The notes under the pieces are model-generated. The model did no database searches. It was not told the origin of the DNA and saw only the letters and a list, made by a program, of their open reading frames with translations. From assembly GCA_033557685.1 (NCBI GenBank), contig JAWQRN010000291.1, forward strand, positions 1 through 32,069: a stretch of DNA of 32,069 bases, read 5' to 3'. Each line of letters begins with the position of its first letter. Position 1 is the stretch's first letter. Source of the stretch: Sperchopsis tessellata. Taxonomy: Eukaryota > Arthropoda > Insecta > Coleoptera > Hydrophilidae. This document shows, one piece after another, positions 21,080-32,069 of the stretch. The position numbers and the translations under genes were made by a program.

Positions 21080-21985
21080 ACATGCAGTGTCAGCCTGAAT
21101 AACATTAAATCGATTTATTTCAAGTGATTCACACGTATTTCCATTTGTCCAGATACATTCATTACTACCTGGACAAATTGTTTGAATTACCTTCACTAGG
21201 TTCTCTTGAACGTTATACTTTCTCTTAAAATATTTCAAAGTAGCTGCCTATTCACACAGTCATACGCATTCTTTAGATCAACAAATGCACTGTATAACTT
21301 TTCTAGTAGGCGTAAAACTACACACTACATCCCAAATCTTTTCCTCTGTAATACTGTGGACTTTCCTAAACGCTTCTTGGAATGCTAAGCTAGCTTATAG
21401 GTCTATAAATCTTGCAATCAATTTTTGTCACCCTTCCCTTTATGGCACAATCAAACTACCAAAGCATGCATTAAATAACTTATCAACTCGTAAACTACAT
21501 CTCCATCACTCTTAAGCATTTTACTTGTTGTTCCATCCACTCCCGAAGCTTTATATTGCACGATCATCTTAGCTTCCACATCATGATTTATATTCTCATT
21601 GCCACTAAACAAATTCTTTTGCCATTTCAATGTTTTTTCCAAGTTGTTCTAACTTCTTATTTCTATTAAAGTCGTTCTGTATTTTGCTTTCACTTGATCC
21701 TTACAATACTTATAGTAATTCCTTTCATATGGTTATATTCCTCTTGGAAGTATCGCGGAAACTTCCAGCAAATATTTGCTTATACTCTTCTTTGTTATCA
21801 TTCACAGTCTTCTTAACATCATCATTCATTTTTGCTCTACCTACTCTACTTCCATCTTTTGAAAAATTCAATTCCGCTGTAATCCGTAGAAGTAAACATT
21901 CCATGTACATATGATTTAGAGTACGTAAGTCAGTCATGATATCCGCATGTTTCAGAGAGCAAAGGTAAAACATTTCTAACAGTTT
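21080..21985 (-). pseudogene. LINE RT remnant between DHX30 and RpS11
   Basis: Minus strand, reading from 21985: linker-like KMNDDVKKTVNDNKEEYKQIF, then EAKMIVQYKASGVDGTTSKMLK (the A-x-G-x-DG block at the start of the RT), LCHKGKGDKN and YSAFVDLKNAYDCVNRQLL (RT block with FvDl.kAYD.V). Truncated before the Y-x-DD box and broken by stops. Confidence 0.8.
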
Positions 21986-22136
21986 GCAATATCCCCATTA
22001 GAGGAATATAAATTAGAATCAAGTCACAATATTCTCTTCAAGAATATAAATATCCTTGCGCAGAGTCATCTAATTATTTTCATACAATAATAAGAGAGTC
22101 AATCGAAATACATACACTTTTCAAGCTTGTTAGCTG

Positions 22137-22179
22137 GTAGAATTCCCATAGGAGCCAGTAGAATTCTCATAGGAGTCCA
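22137..22179. repeat. Two-copy 21-22 bp tandem repeat
   Basis: Two units beginning GTAGAATTC and ending in AGGAG(C/T)CCA-like sequence, at 22137-22157 and 22158-22179. Partial echoes follow (AGAATCC near 22220). Confidence 0.6.
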
Positions 22180-23379
22180 GCCAAAAGAATCATTAGCTCT
22201 TCACCGGAATCTTGTTGGCCAATAGAATCCTGGTGCTTCACCGTAACATAATTCAATCTATATGTAGCACTTCATTAATAATGACCGTGTGTAACAGAAG
22301 ACAAAACTTCGACAAAAAGAAAACCAAACACTGGTATCACCCAGAAAACCTTAAGATATGAAAACTATGTTTCTTTTTTATCAGGATTTTTCTGTACATT
22401 TGCATTCAAAATTGTTGGTCATCTTAACAACACAATCTTTTGGCCAAATTACTGCAGCTTCAGGTGTATCTCATCACTGGACGACTTTAAAATCAAAAGT
22501 CACTTCCGAACAAAGTAACACTCTTACACAAGTTGAACTAGAATGACAACTACAAATATGTGAAATATTCAGTATGCAATTAAACGACCGTCGAAACTTG
22601 TAGAATATCTATTTTTCCAAGAAATGCACATACATGATATTAATTTTTTAAATTAAAGGAAATGGAGTTTTTCAGTTTGGATTGAACTTTATAGTGGATG
22701 ATATAATACAGTGCGTATGACTGTTCAGACTGAACACCATCTTATGAATTATGGCTACTTTAACAAGAAATTCACACAGTGGCCCCAAAATTTTTTAAGC
22801 AGGAGCGTAAGGGTCCCATTTTTATTAATGGGAAAACATACCCGATTCTATCATTTTGTTTACAGGTACAAATCTTTTCTATTTAATGATATAATTAAAA
22901 CCATCACTTCATATTATTCAATTACCATTTAAATATGTCTTACTTTCTGAATGAAGAAATAGCTTAAATTATAATGTACTTGGCCTATCTAGAGTGCTAT
23001 AAATCGACATCTCACCTTCAGTACTGCTACTGTGTAGGCTTTCCCCTCATCACAAATAGTGCCATATAAAAATCCTAATTTATATACATGTAATTTTAGA
23101 ACCCTGTTCGGACGAACCATAATATTCTCTACTTAGTTATTAGTTATAACAACTAAGTTACTGTTTAAACCTGAATTCATTTTCATTTAAAATCGTCGAG
23201 TATCACAGGTTCGTCACTCCTGGTCAAGTATATACACATAATGGCTAATTTGAAGTTATTGTGTATGATTCAAAATTATACTTTTCTTTGAGTTTCAATT
23301 TGTACTACCTATTTCTGGGTGTTCTGGGAAATCTTACGGGAAAAGGTTTACAATAAAATGCAATAACTATTTAAAATTT
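22180..23379. other. Intergenic spacer without a supported gene
   Basis: AT-rich spacer between convergent DHX30 and RpS11. Short open frames (up to 73 codons, 22711-22932) have no recognisable domain. Nothing is supported. Confidence 0.6.
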
Positions 23380-23403
23380 TTTATTTAACCAAATACTTTA
23401 CTT

Positions 23404-27866
<4,463 letters not shown>

Positions 27867-27890
27867 TTTGACAGAAGCGAAAGAATGATT
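27867..27890 (-). promoter_or_regulatory. RpS11 5' UTR with TOP-like pyrimidine tract
   Basis: Upstream of the ATG on the minus strand is TTCTTTCG (27885-27878), a pyrimidine tract about 12 nt from the start codon. Ribosomal protein mRNAs typically begin in such a tract (5' TOP), which puts translation under growth control. The exact start site is not visible. Confidence 0.5.
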
Positions 27891-28789
27891 TTGTGTCACT
27901 AGACGGCGAAAGATAACTAAGGAAATAGGAGGCGCAATGAACGCTGGGATCGTTTTGTAAAAGTGGGAATTTTGAATGTGCCTGCATTATTTTTCGACGT
28001 TTTCATGATACAAATATCTTTAATCGTTGCCTAGTTTGAAGTAAATATTTTCTATTAAATAAGAGAAGATATTTACAAATCCAAATATTTGCAAATAAAA
28101 GTTCTTAATTAAATTATGAACAGTTCTAACAACAATACAATAGTTTTCGAAACATTTTGATACACACAATTTACATATTGTATTTGTAAATTAAAAACAT
28201 ATATTCAATTCCTCTTATTTAGAAAACCTACAAATGAAATTAAATAAATAAATTATAAAAGAATCTAAATAATTTGTCTCTGCAACTTGTAGTACATATT
28301 GAAATTTCTAGCATATGTTGCAGGTAATAACATGGTCAGATCTGATATTTTTCTACCGCAATGGAAATTGAATTAATTTTACAGACGCAATAAAATTAAT
28401 AACTGTATCTACTTTAGTGAAAAGGTGCTAAATACTACTAGCCAAAATTTATCTTAAATCTATTATACGATATTTTATGCGTATTTATAAGATTTCTTAT
28501 TTCAGTATTGATATTTAACTGAAGTTTTGATATTATCTATATTTTTTGTTTAAAATTCATAAAAGGAACTAGTAAATTAATGCTGACTTTGGTTTCTTTG
28601 TCTTCGTTATTTTAAATTTTTTGCACTTACTTCATCTGAATCATATTTTTGTTACTTATTGTAAGTATTCTGTTAGATTTGTATGGTAATGTAAGGTTTA
28701 AAAACTAGTTGGTTTTAATTTATGATGTGAGGAGGGCAATATAAATTTTATATCAGACCATTTTCTAGTTTATTTTCGATTGGAGTGCA
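27891..28789. other. RpS11 upstream flank
   Basis: AT-rich sequence without recognisable genes. The RpS11 core promoter should lie at its left end. Confidence 0.5.
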
Positions 28790-29130
28790 ATTCCCATCAG
28801 CCAACAAAAATGTCATTCAAAAAAGAAAATAACGCTCCCGTTGCTGAAATGATTACGTGTGAATTGGGAAAGTGTCTACTCTAAGGACAAGCTACAAGAT
28901 GAATTCTCAAATTTTCATTCTGAGATATTATAAGCTATTTATTATCAATATTTGTTTTGTAGAAAATGAACTTGTTTGTCAAAAAAGTTATTTAAGGAAA
29001 TCATATTTCCTGGTTAGAGAAACAATTTAACGTCCGACTGTTTTCAGAAATTACAGAGAGTTTCTAAGCAAGCAAATGCTAATCATTTTGAAGCATATAC
29101 TATTAGTATTTGTAACCTGTTTAGATGATC
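28790..29130 (+). pseudogene. Probable LINE linker fragment
   Basis: Plus-strand pieces such as NWESVYSKDKLQDEFSNFHSEIL, and further on a stretch rich in F and K, look like the segment between endonuclease and RT of Jockey/CR1-like LINEs (W..vy...d....F..f...i). Short and decayed. Orientation is opposite to the next LINE. Confidence 0.45.
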
Positions 29131-29205
29131 ATTAATTTTTAGCAGCAAGCTCAAGGAGTTAACAATACTTTTTAATTGTTGCAATTCAAGTATTAAGAAA
29201 TCTTC

Positions 29206-30800
29206 TCATCGTGACGTATTTCTATAGTTGACAGTTATGAGATGAAATACCGTCATTCGGGGGATATACAGGTTGAGGAAAAATAATGTACCATGGTTAT
29301 ATTTCTTAATTACACTGGTCAGCAATGAAAATACGAGCAGTAGTTGAAGATAATTCAAGTATGTGGGGGCAGAATGTAAATCTTGCGTCAAAAACAATAC
29401 CAAGATCTCTTATGGTACTGACTAACTACAAAACAGCACCATTGACATTGTAATAGAATGTCTACGAGTGAAGCTCATAACTTTACATTTTCCGATATTA
29501 AGCTGCAAACAATTCACCTCACACCACTGCGCAAATATGTCCAGATTGCTTTGAAGATTGAGACAGTCCATAGCAGTATCTATGGAACCAAACAGCTTTA
29601 GGTCATCAATAAATAGAATAGACCTGTTGCGAATAAAATCTGTTATGGGGGACACTAGATGTGGCTGTAAAAGGTAGCGAACTAAAACCTTGATGGCTAA
29701 CAGGCAATTGACATTTGATAAGTATGATCTGAAATTCCATTGAATTAAGTTTGGAGAGTAGAATACAATGATCAATACGGTCAAAAGCCGGTATAAATGG
29801 CATCCACCTGACCTCCACCGTCAACAACCGAAGAGATAAATTGGGTGTAGGAACATAAGTTAGTTGTAGTTGATCAATTTCGCGTGAAACCGTGCTGGTT
29901 GGTAGAAATACGACCTTATACATGGGGATAAATTAAGGAATAGATGCCGGATTCAAACATCTTAGCGAAATTAGAAAGTATGGCAATAGGTCTATAGTTC
30001 TTGACAAAATTAACGTCTCCTATCTTATGTATAGGTATAATCCTAGACTGTTTCCTTACTTCCGGAAAATAATTAAAGGGTTGAAAACGATAGAGAGGAG
30101 ATACCAAAGAACCGATTGACAATCTCTATGAAGAAACTCAGGGATCAGGTCGAGTCCTCAAGGAAACTTGGGCTTAAAACGTTTAATAGCCAGATTGACA
30201 TGAACAGGAGATATGTTGTCTACTGAAATCATAGACGATGAAATATTCAGATCAATAAGAGGATCATCCACCGAAGGTAAAAAAAAAACACTAGCAAAAA
30301 AAGCAGCAGTGGTGTCTAAAATTTCATTTGGATTTTCAAATTTATCATCCTCATAAAAAATGGATGAAGGCTGGGAACCTCCACCCTTACGAGAGTTTAC
30401 TTATCGCCAGAAATTTTTTGGGCAGGTTCTAATAGAAGCTTCAGAACTTTCCGCATAATTCTTGTAAGCTGAGGACAAAGCATCTTTGATTTTACGCCTC
30501 AAATTACGGTATTGACGGGCATAAAACAAATTGTAAAGGAAATTTTTATGCAGCTTTAGAAAGTGAGCGTTACGGCGAATGTCCTTAATTACTCCAGTAG
30601 TGAACCAAGGGGGGTAACGTTTCTTGGGATAGCAGGAGAGCGGCACGCAGACTTTAAAAGCAGAATATAATCGCAAGCCCTGTCAACATTATCAAAAAGC
30701 AGTAGCTGTGTCCAATCAGTACGGAAAATTAGATCATACAATAGAGGTAAATTTGCCTTTTTAAAATTATAGGTAAGAGCTGATGCAATAGGCATATATA
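29206..30800 (-). pseudogene. LINE remnant, family A (Jockey/CR1-like), minus strand
   Basis: Reading from 30800: NFKKANLPLLYDLIFRTDWTQ, RYPPWFTTGVIKDIRRN, YRNLRRKIKDALSSAYKNY and CPKNFWR (pre-RT linker); then RIIPIHKIGDVNFVKNYRPI, AFDRIDHCILLSKLNSMEF, FIDDLKLFGSID (Y-x-DD box changed to FIDD), CEVNCLQLNIGKCKVMSF and IRDLGIVFDARFTFCPHI. Frameshifts occur throughout, for example near 30400, 29920 and 29780. The N-terminal block matches the remnant starting at 13000, so both belong to one family. Confidence 0.88.
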
Positions 30801-31349
30801 ATATGATATAATACTATTGAAATTTTGCTTTTCACTATTATATATAGAAGAACAAGTTGTGTATCTCCAAAACTAGAGCTAATAAAGAAAATCTATTATC
30901 AGATTCGGTTTTCTTTTTTCTCGAAGTTAGTAATATTTTACCACTTTTATTCAGGAAACATATTAAAACATTTTTTTGTTGTTTTGTGTTAATGAATTTA
31001 GAAAATAAATATTCCGAACATGCTTGGTAGAAGATACTTTATATTATTGTTACCTCAAAACCCTCTTACGTCAATCTGCGCATGCGTTAGACAATGCAGC
31101 TTTAATTTTCCAAATAGCAACATGAGTATGTTTTAATTTTTGGGATTAGCTAAAAACTTTTTAATTTGGAGGAGTATACAAATATTTATGGGTTACAAAA
31201 TTGATATATAGTTATGGTATTTTAATGAAACTTACTAATCCGTTTTAGAATATAAAAAAAAAACCTTTAATTGATTGACAAATAACGTGACACTTGACAA
31301 CTAAAATATGGTCTGAAATAAAAATAATTGCAATTTTGATTATGTTAGG
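30801..31349. other. Spacer between LINE and mariner-like remnants
   Basis: AT-rich sequence. No gene or recognisable repeat is seen. Confidence 0.5.
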
Positions 31350-31790
31350 ATGGAGAGAGAGAAGAAGAACTTATGGGAAAGTCTGTATGGTTTTAATGAA
31401 AATTACCCTAATAGTACTCCATTAACATCAGTTAAAGTTTTCAGATTAGAGGGAGTATTTAGGATGGCGAATGAACAGGAAGACCTAAAACTGCTACGGG
31501 TATAGATACGACATTGGTTGTTTTTTTAGCAATTGAGGAAAAATCTCAAGTATCAATAAGACAAATTGCCTAAAACCATAACATCGATCAAAGGTCTATT
31601 AGTAATATATTAAAATGAGAACACTTTCGTCCCGATATAGTCCATCTACTACAGGAACTTAATGAAGATAATTCCGTTAGGAGATCACAATTTTGTGAGA
31701 TGGAGAGATATAACACCATCGATGGATTTGTTAACAGAAACATATTCAGCGATGAAGTACGTAGACTTCCACGGCAACAGTAAATATCTT
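31350..31790 (+). pseudogene. Mariner-like transposase remnant (Tc1/mariner superfamily)
   Basis: Plus strand, with stops and shifts: ESLYGFNENYPNSTPLTSVKVF (first HTH), GRPKTATGIDTTL and QVSIRQIA.NHNIDQRSISNIL (second HTH with the GRP linker), then HLLQELNEDNSVRRSQFCE and NRNIFSDEV (the region of the first catalytic Asp, FSDE). This is the N-terminal half of a transposase of the Tc1/mariner superfamily as commonly seen in insects. Cut off at the LINE tail at 31796. Confidence 0.8.
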
Positions 31791-31795
31791 CAGGT

Positions 31796-32069
31796 TTACA
31801 ATACAATACAATACAATACAATATATCTTTATTCATGAGACAATATACAAAATTAATTTTAATAAAAGTACATGTTTGAATAGTGTCAAACTAACTAAAT
31901 TAGTACACATTACACAAAATAAGAAAGAAAAAATCAAAGTAATAAGCCTTAAACACAAACACCAATTCCTGATTAAAATTAACTAAGGAGGAAGAAATAA
32001 AAATATACACAAATATATATATATATATATATATATATTCAAAGCAGGAGTCGATATGAAAAATTATAT
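31796..32069 (-). mobile_element. LINE 3' tail with pentanucleotide repeat
   Basis: On the minus strand the sequence runs to AATAAAGATATATTG and ends in about five TATTG units (plus strand ACAAT repeats at 31799-31823). A short AATAAA followed by a simple tandem tail is a usual 3' end for some LINEs. It abuts the mariner-like remnant, suggesting insertion into it. No coding part is within the window. Confidence 0.6.
32015..32038. repeat. (AT)n microsatellite at right edge
   Basis: Simple AT dinucleotide run. Confidence 0.9.

Overview
The window is nuclear DNA from an insect, possibly a beetle, though the order is not proven by the sequence. Reasons: AT-rich sequence, GT-AG introns of 50 nt to several kb, animal gene families (TATDN1, FAM20B, DHX30, RpS11), and dense decayed retrotransposons of kinds common in insect genomes (Jockey-like and other LINEs, a Penelope-like element, Tigger/pogo and mariner-like DNA transposons).

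Layout. 1-385 (-): first two exons of a TATDN1-type TatD nuclease running off the left edge. 482-4394 (+): a complete four-exon FAM20B-type glycosaminoglycan xylosylkinase (413 aa), head-to-head with TATDN1 across only 96 bp. Its last intron carries a 1,638-bp Tigger element bounded by TA. 4703-6471: a Penelope-like element with inverted terminal repeats and a GIY-YIG remnant, holding a LINE fragment. 6990-20942 (+): a complete eight-exon DEAH-box RNA helicase of the DHX30 type (1,076 aa), whose introns 1, 3 and 7 are filled with LINE remnants, a solo LTR nested in a LINE, and a hammerhead-ribozyme repeat just before the last exon. 21080-21985 (-): LINE remnant. 23404-27866 (-): complete ribosomal protein gene RpS11, convergent with DHX30. 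28790-32069: further LINE and mariner-like remnants and the 3' tail of another LINE.

The most interesting items are these. (1) RpS11 has two tandem, in-frame versions of exon 2, separated by 53 nt, which look like mutually exclusive exons encoding different N-terminal regions. (2) Two RpS11 introns hold related ~133-nt sequences that fold as box H/ACA snoRNAs, with a compensatory base change. (3) DHX30 intron 7 holds a ~359-bp repeat with a near-complete hammerhead ribozyme core in the sense strand. (4) A solo LTR interrupts a LINE so cleanly that the pre-insertion site can be read.

The four cellular genes do not form a pathway. TATDN1 (nuclease), FAM20B (Golgi kinase), DHX30 (probably mitochondrial RNA helicase) and RpS11 (40S subunit) are housekeeping neighbours. 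All coordinates of decayed repeats are approximate unless a target duplication or terminal repeat fixes them.
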